Shown here: piece after piece, positions 1 through 5,238 of the stretch
How positions within the stretch are numbered: the stretch's first letter is position 1
Layout: each line of letters begins with the position of its first letter
Source of the DNA: Patescibacteria group bacterium
Lineage (GTDB): Bacteria; Patescibacteriota; Minisyncoccia; CAIUEV01; JAHKAQ01
Reading direction: 5' to 3'
NCBI GenBank assembly: GCA_018825765.1
Contig: JAHKAQ010000045.1
Coordinates: 1 to 5,588 of the forward strand
Length of the DNA stretch: 5,588 nt
Position numbers and translations under genes: made by a program
Notes under the pieces: model-generated
Seen by the model: the letters and a program-made list of their open reading frames with translations, nothing else
Database searches by the model: none
Told to the model about the DNA's origin: nothing

Positions 1-46
1 CCTCAAGCAAGGCGGACATATTTTTAAAGTCTTTTTCTTTAGGCAT
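1..46 (-). CDS. 5' end of a gene running off the left edge (15 codons visible)
   Basis: An ATG at 46-44 overlaps the last base of the deformylase TAA stop (TAATG, 1-nt overlap). The frame stays open to the window edge and reads MPKEKDFKNMSALLE. The tight stop/start overlap is typical of this operon and supports a real start; an internal ATG at 19-17 is the alternative. Nothing in 15 residues identifies the product. A gene downstream of a small terminase might be the large terminase, but that is only positional inference. The leader GAAGTGTTAAAATA has no good Shine-Dalgarno. Confidence 0.55.
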   Translation of the reverse strand, partial: MPKEKDFKNMSALLE

Positions 47-564
47 TATTTTAACACTTCAAAATAAATATTTTTCCCAATAATGTGCTGGACTTCGTGC
101 TGAAAAACATGAGCTTTGATTCCCTCAATCCATTCCTTGACGGACTTTAATCCAAGAGTGCCCTTAATTTGATAACGAACCTTAATTCTAAAAAAGCGCT
201 CCACTCGTTTCGGTTTACGGTGCGGAAAAGAAAAACAACCCTCTTTGTAAACCATGGTGTTCTTTCTCTTGTCTTCCGACTTGCCTTTCTCGGCAATGTT
301 TATGAATTGCGGCGTTTTGATTATTTCCGGATTGATAATGACCTGGCCTGGCCATTCATATTGCTCAAAGAAGCTGTCACTAAGAACAAAAAAGGCAAAA
401 GGATCATCGCTTACTTGACCGTGGGCTAAGGCGTGTCCCTTATTGTATTCTCCGCGCTTGATACCGCCGCTGATGAGTTCGGTCATTTCCTTTGCATCTT
501 TTTCTATTTCCGAATATTTTTTAACTTCTTTTCCCGGCGTGTAGTGAACTTTTATAATTTCCAT
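46..564 (-). CDS. def: Phage-type peptide deformylase-like metalloprotein
   Basis: Peptide deformylases remove the N-formyl group from nascent proteins using a metal held by one Cys and two His. All three family motifs can be located in order. Motif 1 is degenerate, GHALAHGQ at residues 43-50 (usual GxGxAAxQ), keeping the first Gly and the catalytic-region Gln. Motif 2 is EGCFS at 108-112, with C110 as the expected metal ligand. Motif 3 is QHEVQH at 155-160, with H156 and H160 as ligands and E157 as general base. At 172 aa the length is normal for the family. The chain ends 12 residues after motif 3, so it lacks a long C-terminal helix, as phage and organelle-type forms often do. The start is 9 nt after the small-terminase stop, with an A-rich leader and no Shine-Dalgarno. 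It probably acts on ribosome-associated peptides in the infected cell. The altered motif 1 leaves activity and substrate preference open. Confidence 0.85.
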   Translation of the reverse strand: MEIIKVHYTPGKEVKKYSEIEKDAKEMTELISGGIKRGEYNKGHALAHGQVSDDPFAFFVLSDSFFEQYEWPGQVIINPEIIKTPQFINIAEKGKSEDKRKNTMVYKEGCFSFPHRKPKRVERFFRIKVRYQIKGTLGLKSVKEWIEGIKAHVFQHEVQHIIGKNIYFEVLK

Positions 565-573
565 ATTCGTTAT

Positions 574-1164
574 TTATTTTTTTAACAAAAACTTTTTAGA
601 TTTTTTAATGAATTCCGCCAGTTCTTCGTTGGTTAAGTCTTCAAATGGCCTTTTTCTTCTTTCATCATCGATGATTTGACGTGGGGAAAATTCTTCTTTC
701 AGCTTTCGTTCCAAGTACCACATAGCAGTCCTTGGATCGTGCAAATCATTAAATAAAGTCTTGCGAGCCTTAAATTTTGGCAATTCCTTGCAGGCCGTTT
801 TTATGGTGGAAAACTCCGGATGCTTCTTTTTGAAGTACTTATACTGGTCAATACTAATCCCAGCGTAAAAACAGGCTTCGTCATCGGTCGAATCAATCTT
901 AAAAGCGTCAATTAAACGCAGGACTTTTTCCCTTTCCAACCACCAGGCATTGGCGCTATTGATAAGCCTTAATTCTCCGAAATTCTTATCCTTGATTACA
1001 TAGGCGTACTTACCTGGTAATTTTTCTTTCTTTCTTTTGTTGGTTTTTTTTACGTCATCCCTCTTTCGCCTTACAACCGCCCTTCTCTTTTGAGGCTTTC
1101 TCGGTTTTCCTTTTGCTCCTTTATTTTTAGTTACTCTTTTTTTGGTCTGTTTTTTTCTTGGCAT
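574..1164 (-). CDS. Putative terminase small subunit (HTH DNA-binding protein)
   Basis: The central part resembles phage small terminases, which bind the packaging site and direct the large subunit to cut the DNA. Residues about 92-114 (STDDEACFYAGISIDQYKYF) look like the helix-turn-helix of that family. It is followed by HPEF, a helix with KARKTLFNDL (132-141), then DPRTAMWYLERK and EEFSPRQ (143-163), the order expected in this group. The first ~48 residues are almost entirely Lys/Arg/Pro/Thr, a long basic tail likely to contact DNA and probably disordered. The C-terminal helix (about 176-196) is also lysine-rich. The gene starts 4 nt after the methyltransferase stop and there is no alternative Met before residue 148. 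Another HTH regulator is possible, but the HTH plus the SPRQ-type segment favours small terminase. No large terminase lies inside the window. Confidence 0.62.
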   Translation of the reverse strand: MPRKKQTKKRVTKNKGAKGKPRKPQKRRAVVRRKRDDVKKTNKRKKEKLPGKYAYVIKDKNFGELRLINSANAWWLEREKVLRLIDAFKIDSTDDEACFYAGISIDQYKYFKKKHPEFSTIKTACKELPKFKARKTLFNDLHDPRTAMWYLERKLKEEFSPRQIIDDERRKRPFEDLTNEELAEFIKKSKKFLLKK

Positions 1165-1168
1165 TTTA

Positions 1169-2422
1169 TTAAATTAACTTAGCTTTTTGACAGGTAAACT
1201 TTTCAAATCTCTTGACGATTACATCGCAATATTTGGGATCAAGCTCCATAGCGCAACAACGCCGCTTTAATTGTTCGCACGCGATTAGTGTTGATCCGCT
1301 TCCGCCAAAAACATCCAAAACAATATCATTAACCTCGCTGTTTTTCTTTAACGCCCGCTCCGCCAAGCGGACCGGTTTTTGAGTCGGGTGCTCATAATCC
1401 TGAAGCGCGTCTCTTTTCTCGTACCAAACATCAAACATTTCCTGAAAGTCATCAAAATCTAAATTCCATAAATCTCTCAGGTTGGTGATTTGTTTATTCG
1501 TATAGTGTTTTTTGCCTTTCTTCCATCCATGAAAACAAGGCTCATACATCCGATGAAAATCCTGACCTCTTGAGAAAACCATGCCGTTTTTTACCCAGAT
1601 AATCGTCTGACTTAAGTGCCACTTCGATTCTTTAAAAGCCGATTGATTAATCCAGGCGTTTCTCATGGCAAACCACCAGTAAATTGACGCGTCATCGCTA
1701 GAAAAAGAATGAAGATTTTTCAGCGCCTCGGTGTAGAAAATTAAGCAATCTTTGTCAGATTTTTTGTCGTTGAAGATTGCTCCGCCGCTCCCCCCGTATT
1801 TCTTAGAAGTGTAATCTAACCCTGCCGGTGATTTATAATCCACATTGTACGGCGGATCCGTGAAAATCAGCCGGGCCAAATCCTTATTTAAAAGTTTTTT
1901 ATAATCTTCCTTTTTAGTGCTATCCCCGCACAATAATCGATGACACCCGAGATGATATAAATTCCCCTCCCTAGTTTTTGGTTTTTTAATTTTTTCGTAT
2001 TCTTTTTGGGCGTCAAAATCATCCTCCTGAACCTCAATAATGAAATCTTTATCAAATCCGGTTAGATCAAACATCTCTCCGCTCAACTTTCCCAACTCCT
2101 CAATGGCCAGATTAACATCCCAGGGACTCTCATTAAGTTTATTGTCTGCAATCCGGTAAGCCTTAACTTCTTCCTCGCTTAGTTCATCGGCTAAGATGAT
2201 CGGGATAAAGTCATCCCCCTTTTTGGAAAATCCGGCTTTTTTTATTTTACTTATTCCTAATTTTTTAAAAGCCAAATAGCGCGCGTGGCCAACCACAATA
2301 ACCCCTGCCTTATCAACCACGATCGGTTGCTTACATCCAAAAGCCTTAATGCTTTCAGCAACTTTTGCGATTTGTTTTTTTGGGTGTTTCTTGGGATTAT
2401 TTTTGTAGGGTTTGATTTTCAT
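1169..2422 (-). CDS. ParB-like N-terminal domain fused to beta-class DNA adenine-type methyltransferase
   Basis: The product is a 417-aa phage modification methylase. Residues 1-100 form a ParB/Srx-like domain: NPKKHPKKQI near 9-18, VAESIKAFGC, then GHARYLA (45-51) and RIADNKLNE (90-98). The methyltransferase follows. Catalytic motif IV is TDPPY (188-192), then a target-recognition region, HPTQKP (345-350), and the SAM-binding motif I LDVFGGSGST (369-378) followed by MELDPKYCD (392-400). Motif IV before motif I is the beta-class order, and DPPY suggests N6-adenine rather than cytosine-N4. I chose the ATG at 2422 because the ParB-like domain begins there and the upstream gene stops 7 nt earlier. 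A longer start at 2491 would overlap that gene by 62 nt and add residues with no family match. No restriction endonuclease partner is visible, so it is probably an orphan methylase used in self-protection or regulation. Confidence 0.9.
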   Translation of the reverse strand: MKIKPYKNNPKKHPKKQIAKVAESIKAFGCKQPIVVDKAGVIVVGHARYLAFKKLGISKIKKAGFSKKGDDFIPIILADELSEEEVKAYRIADNKLNESPWDVNLAIEELGKLSGEMFDLTGFDKDFIIEVQEDDFDAQKEYEKIKKPKTREGNLYHLGCHRLLCGDSTKKEDYKKLLNKDLARLIFTDPPYNVDYKSPAGLDYTSKKYGGSGGAIFNDKKSDKDCLIFYTEALKNLHSFSSDDASIYWWFAMRNAWINQSAFKESKWHLSQTIIWVKNGMVFSRGQDFHRMYEPCFHGWKKGKKHYTNKQITNLRDLWNLDFDDFQEMFDVWYEKRDALQDYEHPTQKPVRLAERALKKNSEVNDIVLDVFGGSGSTLIACEQLKRRCCAMELDPKYCDVIVKRFEKFTCQKAKLI

Positions 2423-2429
2423 TTTAGTT

Positions 2430-2891
2430 TTAAATTGGTAGAAATGTTTGTCCGATAGATCTTTGCTCAATAATCTTTTTTGCTTCTGCAAAAAGCTTTC
2501 TGATTTTAAACTCTTTTACCCCCCGACCATAAATTTTCACACCCACAAGATCACGTGGGAATCTTCTTCTTTTAGACTGAAAAAATGTCGGTGATCCCGT
2601 TCCAATACCAATCCCACAAAAAAAATCACCACGAAATTCGCTACCGCTTACAACACTATCAATTGAATCTCCACGGAGAACATGCTCAATAGTCCATCCT
2701 AATGCAAGTGCGTGATGGTTATTCATTCTTTCCCATCGGCGAACTCTCTCATAAACATTCCTTATCCAATCAGGACGAGGATCATTCAAGACCTCCATGA
2801 TCCAACGACCAACAATGTTACGGCTTTCTGTGTCAAGATTCTTTGTGATTATCTTTTTGATCCTTTTTAGGTGTGCTAATTTTTTAGTCAT
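2430..2891 (-). CDS. Hypothetical protein, arginine-rich, 153 aa
   Basis: I do not recognise a family. The product is basic, with 18 Arg against 13 Lys, whereas its neighbours are strongly lysine-biased. It has no Cys pairs suggesting zinc binding and no clear membrane span. Visible features are a helical-looking N-terminus (1-58, with DPRPDWIRNVYERVRRWERM), a small Gly-rich patch GDFFCGIGIGTGS (88-100), and a basic C-terminal segment (107-140). Its start shares ATGA with the stop of the small membrane protein (2891-2888), so the two are probably translationally coupled. The methyltransferase starts 7 nt after its stop. The position makes it a real gene. The odd composition suggests recent acquisition or a different selection history. 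No function is proposed. Confidence 0.75.
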   Translation of the reverse strand: MTKKLAHLKRIKKIITKNLDTESRNIVGRWIMEVLNDPRPDWIRNVYERVRRWERMNNHHALALGWTIEHVLRGDSIDSVVSGSEFRGDFFCGIGIGTGSPTFFQSKRRRFPRDLVGVKIYGRGVKEFKIRKLFAEAKKIIEQRSIGQTFLPI

Positions 2892-3052
2892 CTTAAAAAT
2901 TTAGTGGTTATGCAATATCTTTTTGAAAATCCTTTGTCTAAACATTCTTTGTAATTTGGGATCATGAGATATTTAAATAACAAAACGAATACCAATATAA
3001 TTACTGCGAAAAATATAGCTTTAAAATAATATTCTTTAATTACTTCTTTCAT
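2888..3052 (-). CDS. Small single-pass membrane protein, 54 aa
   Basis: An ATG at 3052-3050 opens a 54-codon frame ending in TGA at 2890-2888. It starts MKEVIKEYYFKA and has one hydrophobic stretch at about residues 12-31 (AIFFAVIILVFVLLF core), bordered by Lys on both sides, then a short basic tail with two Cys (C37, C47). There is no lipobox and no obvious signal-peptidase site, so a single transmembrane helix is likelier than secretion. The gene fills the only gap between the exonuclease and the arginine-rich protein. It overlaps the end of the former by 17 nt and the start of the latter by the ATGA tetranucleotide, which strongly supports translation. A weak GAAGG lies about 12 nt upstream. 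It could be a holin-like, superinfection-exclusion or other membrane-acting phage protein; the sequence cannot decide. Confidence 0.75.
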   Translation of the reverse strand: MKEVIKEYYFKAIFFAVIILVFVLLFKYLMIPNYKECLDKGFSKRYCITTKFLR

Positions 3053-3638
3053 CGTTTTTTATTACCTTCAATTTTTTAAGCTCAAAAAAACATTCAACCA
3101 TCACCCTGACATCGATTAGCGCGTCATGAAGATTGTCATCAACCTCAGCGTTAAATAATTTTTCGTAAAGTTCCTCGAGTTTTGGCCACTTATACCCATG
3201 CGATCCGGGAATTTTACAAAAATCAGTTGAGCTGTTCATCGTGCAAATTTTTTCAATATCCTTAATTGCTTCATAAAATTCCTCCATTCCGGACCGAATG
3301 AATTCACTTCCAATAACAGCTTTGTCGAAACTGACGTTGTGCGCTACTAAAAACTTTGATTGCTTCACGGTCATAGCGAACATTCCTAAAGCATATTTAA
3401 GCGGTACACCCTCTTTTTCCGCCCTTTCTTGCGTGATCCGGTTAATCTTGGCCGTTTCTTCACCGATTTCAAATCCCTCGGGCTTGATGATATAGCAATG
3501 CTCGGCTAATTTGTTTTTATTCTCATCATAATGCGCCCAGGCCAATTGAATCATCCTTGGCCAATTATCCAGGTCATGAACATGAGCGTTCCAACTTTTA
3601 GGCGGTCCGTTTGTTTCTGTGTCAAAAAATAGGTACAT
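3036..3638 (-). CDS. DnaQ-like DEDDh 3'-5' exonuclease
   Basis: This is a 200-aa exonuclease of the RNase T/DnaQ superfamily, which removes nucleotides from 3' ends using two metal ions. All three Exo motifs are present. Exo I is FDTETNG at 5-11 (D6, E8). Exo II is AHNVSFD at 99-105 (D105). Exo III is DNLHDALIDV at 168-177, with H171 and D176 in the H-x4-D spacing of the DEDDh subgroup. Between Exo I and II there is also INRITQERAEKEGVPL (65-80), the helix typical of DnaQ epsilon-type proteins. No polymerase or helicase domain is fused; the length fits a stand-alone enzyme. Likely roles are proofreading in trans, end trimming in recombination or repair, or nucleotide salvage. The start is preceded by an AT-only leader with no Shine-Dalgarno, and the structured intergenic element lies just upstream. 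Confidence 0.92.
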   Translation of the reverse strand: MYLFFDTETNGPPKSWNAHVHDLDNWPRMIQLAWAHYDENKNKLAEHCYIIKPEGFEIGEETAKINRITQERAEKEGVPLKYALGMFAMTVKQSKFLVAHNVSFDKAVIGSEFIRSGMEEFYEAIKDIEKICTMNSSTDFCKIPGSHGYKWPKLEELYEKLFNAEVDDNLHDALIDVRVMVECFFELKKLKVIKNDERSN

Positions 3639-3667
3639 GTTTATTATTAATAATTTATTAATCTTGA

Positions 3668-3749
3668 CGCTCTTAGCTGTTTACCACTCGACCGTTCGCG
3701 CGAACGTCTTCCTCGTCAGGAAACAAAGGAATGATAAACAGAAAGAGCG
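3668..3749. other. Nested inverted-repeat element (possible three-way-junction RNA or DNA structure)
   Basis: This sits in a 124-nt gap (3639-3762), the longest non-coding stretch in the window. The outer arms CGCTCTT (3668-3674) and AAGAGCG (3743-3749) pair over 7 bp. After a small internal loop, TGTTTA (3678-3683) pairs with TAAACA (3735-3740) over 6 bp. Inside are two adjacent hairpins: GA(c)CGTTC-gcgc-GAACGTC at 3690-3708 and TTCCT-cgtc-AGGAA at 3709-3722. The pairing is the same whichever strand is transcribed. There is no T-run on either side, so it is not a standard intrinsic terminator. It lacks T-arm and D-arm consensus, so it is not a tRNA. It could be a structured leader or small RNA, a replication or packaging site, or a protein-binding site. 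The remaining gap sequence (3639-3667) is AT-rich with nothing else recognisable. Confidence 0.6.
3693..3706. repeat. 14-bp perfect palindrome
   Basis: CGTTCGCGCGAACG is its own reverse complement and is GC-rich within very AT-rich DNA. It forms the inner hairpin of the nested element, or could serve as a dyad binding site for a dimeric DNA-binding protein. Confidence 0.8.
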
Positions 3750-3762
3750 CCAAAGAAATAAA

Positions 3763-4101
3763 CTATTCAGGACTTCCAACTACGTTCTTGTCGTACACGC
3801 TTACTCCGCCATTTCTGGCTTGTTTAACTTTTCCGATTCTCATTGAAGCGTCTTCCAAGTGTCTGTAAGCCAACATAAGATTGGCAATAACCTCTCCTGT
3901 ATTTTCTACATCTTGACCTACAACTTTGTCGGCTTCTATTTTTTGTTCTTTGGTTCTAAGAACAAAACCGCCCACATCTTTAATGCTTACTCTAATCCTG
4001 TCCATTTTCTCATCGAAAGTTGGCTCATTTACTGCGCCTAGCTGGCCAGCGTTTGGCTGTGACATTTCGGGAGTTCCTCCCGCCGTTGTGTTTTCTTCCA
4101 T
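3763..4101 (-). CDS. Small phage protein with Acb2/Tad1-like C-terminal motif (candidate cyclic-nucleotide sponge)
   Basis: The 112-aa product has a low-complexity N-terminus (about 1-28, Thr/Gly/Asn/Pro-rich, probably disordered). A helical segment follows (about 29-64), then the distinctive block LAYRHLEDASMRIGKVKQA (77-95) and GGVSVYDK (98-105). From memory, the LAxxxLEEA-type helix is the hallmark of the small phage family that includes Acb2 and Tad1. Those proteins bind and sequester cyclic nucleotides or cyclic ADP-ribose derivatives and so block CBASS and Thoeris defence. The resemblance is to a short motif only, so the assignment is tentative; an uncharacterised helical-hairpin phage protein is the alternative. 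The start lies 49 nt after the zinc-finger gene stop. The stop is TAG, unlike most neighbours. The structured element follows directly downstream. Confidence 0.45.
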   Translation of the reverse strand: MEENTTAGGTPEMSQPNAGQLGAVNEPTFDEKMDRIRVSIKDVGGFVLRTKEQKIEADKVVGQDVENTGEVIANLMLAYRHLEDASMRIGKVKQARNGGVSVYDKNVVGSPE

Positions 4102-4150
4102 GATTTTGTTTAAACTATTATTTATATTTAAATTTGTAATTTCTATGCAA

Positions 4151-4429
4151 TTACTGATTTAATGCATATCTATCCTCACAATCACCACCTGGACAGAACA
4201 CATTTAATATTCCCTTAGCCTCATTGCTATCTTCATCAAAATCATATTTTTTACTACAATAAAGACAGGGAAGCTTGATTTTGTTTTTGCTAGAGTAGTC
4301 CCATTCGTAGGTATCTCCAGCGGAAAACGTTATTTTGCAATATTCTTTTTTATCTCGATGAGCGGCACGATGACGAGCGATACCAAGAGAATGAAACGAT
4401 TTTTTACAAGTGTGACAATAACAACTCAT
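4151..4429 (-). CDS. Two-module zinc-binding protein (C2H2 finger plus four-Cys ribbon)
   Basis: The 92-aa product has two likely zinc sites. The N-terminus carries C5-x2-C8-x11-H20-x3-H24 with F12 and L15 in the core, a C2H2 finger close to the classic spacing. The C-terminal half carries C55-x2-C58 and C79-x4-C84, a four-Cys ribbon-like site. C3 and C31 are extra cysteines. Short C2H2-like proteins are common in phages, where they usually bind nucleic acid or partner proteins; the specific role here is unknown. Its start codon shares ATGA (4429-4426) with the stop of the nuclease gene, indicating translational coupling, so the two probably work together or are made in fixed ratio. Confidence 0.8.
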   Translation of the reverse strand: MSCYCHTCKKSFHSLGIARHRAAHRDKKEYCKITFSAGDTYEWDYSSKNKIKLPCLYCSKKYDFDEDSNEAKGILNVFCPGGDCEDRYALNQ

Positions 4430-4899
4430 TTTTTTGACTTATATTTTTTAAAATAATTCCAATTACTAAGTTGCTTTTCTACGGTACAAATCACCTCTCC
4501 CCTCTCAATTTCTTTTTTAAAATTGGCTACAAATAATTTCCAGCGCAATCTCCAGTCATATGTTTCGTACCCCTTGGTCTCGACGTACTCAATCGTTTTA
4601 TCGTTATGGTAAACTACGAAATCAATTTTATAAGTCGTGATCAGCTCTCCGTTAACTCTTAGCTCAATACGTTTTTGCGCTTCCCAGTCCTTAATGTCCT
4701 TTGCCTTTTTCCTTAGTTCAAGCTCTTGAGCATAACCGGCTTCAAACTTGGAATCGTACCCGGCCGTCTTCACATTATTGAATTTGTTATAGCGATATTT
4801 TACGAGGTGCATTGGACAATTTCGGTTATGAATTAACCCCTGTGGGGATATTACTTTTATTGCTTCGCTGTACTGGCAAAGACACTTTTCCTGATCCAT
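4426..4899 (-). CDS. DUF1064-like PDDEXK nuclease with Cys/His-rich N-terminus
   Basis: The 157-aa product resembles phage DUF1064 proteins, a PDDEXK (restriction-endonuclease-fold) family. Visible are YDSKFEAGYAQELE (48-61, E53), a strand with Q75 (WEAQKRIEL), then KIDFVVY (91-97, D93) and VETKG (106-110, E107 and K109), giving the D...ExK active-site set, followed by the helix WRLRWKLF (116-123). Family members are thought to act as junction-resolving or structure-specific nucleases in phage replication or recombination. The N-terminus adds C6, C8, H24, C28 and H31, a possible zinc knuckle. The ATG at 4899 overlaps the upstream gene by 74 nt. An ATG at 4812 (residue 30) would avoid the overlap but lose this Cys/His element. 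I prefer the long start because those residues look like a motif, with moderate certainty. Confidence 0.78.
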   Translation of the reverse strand: MDQEKCLCQYSEAIKVISPQGLIHNRNCPMHLVKYRYNKFNNVKTAGYDSKFEAGYAQELELRKKAKDIKDWEAQKRIELRVNGELITTYKIDFVVYHNDKTIEYVETKGYETYDWRLRWKLFVANFKKEIERGEVICTVEKQLSNWNYFKKYKSKK

Positions 4900-5221
4900 T
4901 GTTTTGTTTCTGGCTAATTATTTTTTTGATTATTTTCCTATGCTCCCAATCAAGTTCCGTGTATTTCTTGTCGTAATTTTTCAAGGCCGAGCGATCTAAA
5001 TCATCAAGGGCAAATTTGGGCTGAAACGGTTCCGGTTGGCTTGCGTTTTTTTTAGTTTTTCCGTCTTCGCTGCCGAGAAGCGAATAAAAAATATTATTCT
5101 TAGGGTCAGATTCTTTCAGGTATATCCGGAAGTCATTTAACAAACTTCTTAGCCTATCCTTGGCGTCCACTTCTTGATTTGTGTTCTCGCAAGATATTGA
5201 AATTAGTAATTTTAGTTCCAT
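4826..5221 (-). CDS. Hypothetical protein, 131 aa
   Basis: No family is recognised. The product begins MELKLLISISCENTNQEVD, is charged and mostly helical-looking (about 20-60 and 78-107), and contains a Pro/Gln stretch near 61-70. The last ~24 residues are Ser/Asn/Gly-rich and lie over the nuclease start in another frame, so that tail may be disordered. It lies between the replication-like fragment (17-nt gap) and the nuclease, suggesting a part in replication or recombination, but that is position only. The leader AATAAATAAAAAACC is A-rich with no Shine-Dalgarno. An A8 run (5053-5046) lies in the middle of the gene. Confidence 0.7.
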   Translation of the reverse strand: MELKLLISISCENTNQEVDAKDRLRSLLNDFRIYLKESDPKNNIFYSLLGSEDGKTKKNASQPEPFQPKFALDDLDRSALKNYDKKYTELDWEHRKIIKKIISQKQNNGSGKVSLPVQRSNKSNIPTGVNS

Positions 5222-5238
5222 GGTTTTTTATTTATTTT

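Noticed and set aside
2423..2491. N-terminal extension of the methyltransferase to an ATG at 2491
   Set aside because: It overlaps the upstream gene by 62 nt, and the ParB-like domain starts exactly at the ATG at 2422.
3668..3749. A tRNA or tRNA-like gene, suggested by the 7-bp outer stem and total length of 82 nt
   Set aside because: No GTTCRA-type T-loop next to the 3' arm, no D-loop GG, no anticodon arm of the right placement on either strand, and an interrupted outer stem.
3668..3749. An intrinsic transcription terminator
   Set aside because: No run of T follows the stem on either strand, and the structure is branched rather than a single GC-rich hairpin.
3619..3846. Plus-strand frame across the intergenic element
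   Set aside because: It runs over the exonuclease start, the structured repeats and the end of the 112-aa gene, has no recognisable protein features, and is opposite to every other gene.
4121..4150. A promoter for the Acb2/Tad1-like gene: TTGCAT, 18-nt spacer, TATAAA on the minus strand
   Set aside because: The -35 matches only 3 of 6 consensus bases and such -10 matches are frequent in AT-rich DNA; not strong enough to annotate.
5045..5053. Programmed -1 frameshift at the A-AAA-AAC heptamer in the 131-aa gene
   Set aside because: The heptamer is in the right frame, but the -1 frame meets a TGA after about 14 codons and no downstream stimulatory structure is evident; A-runs are common in this lysine-rich DNA.
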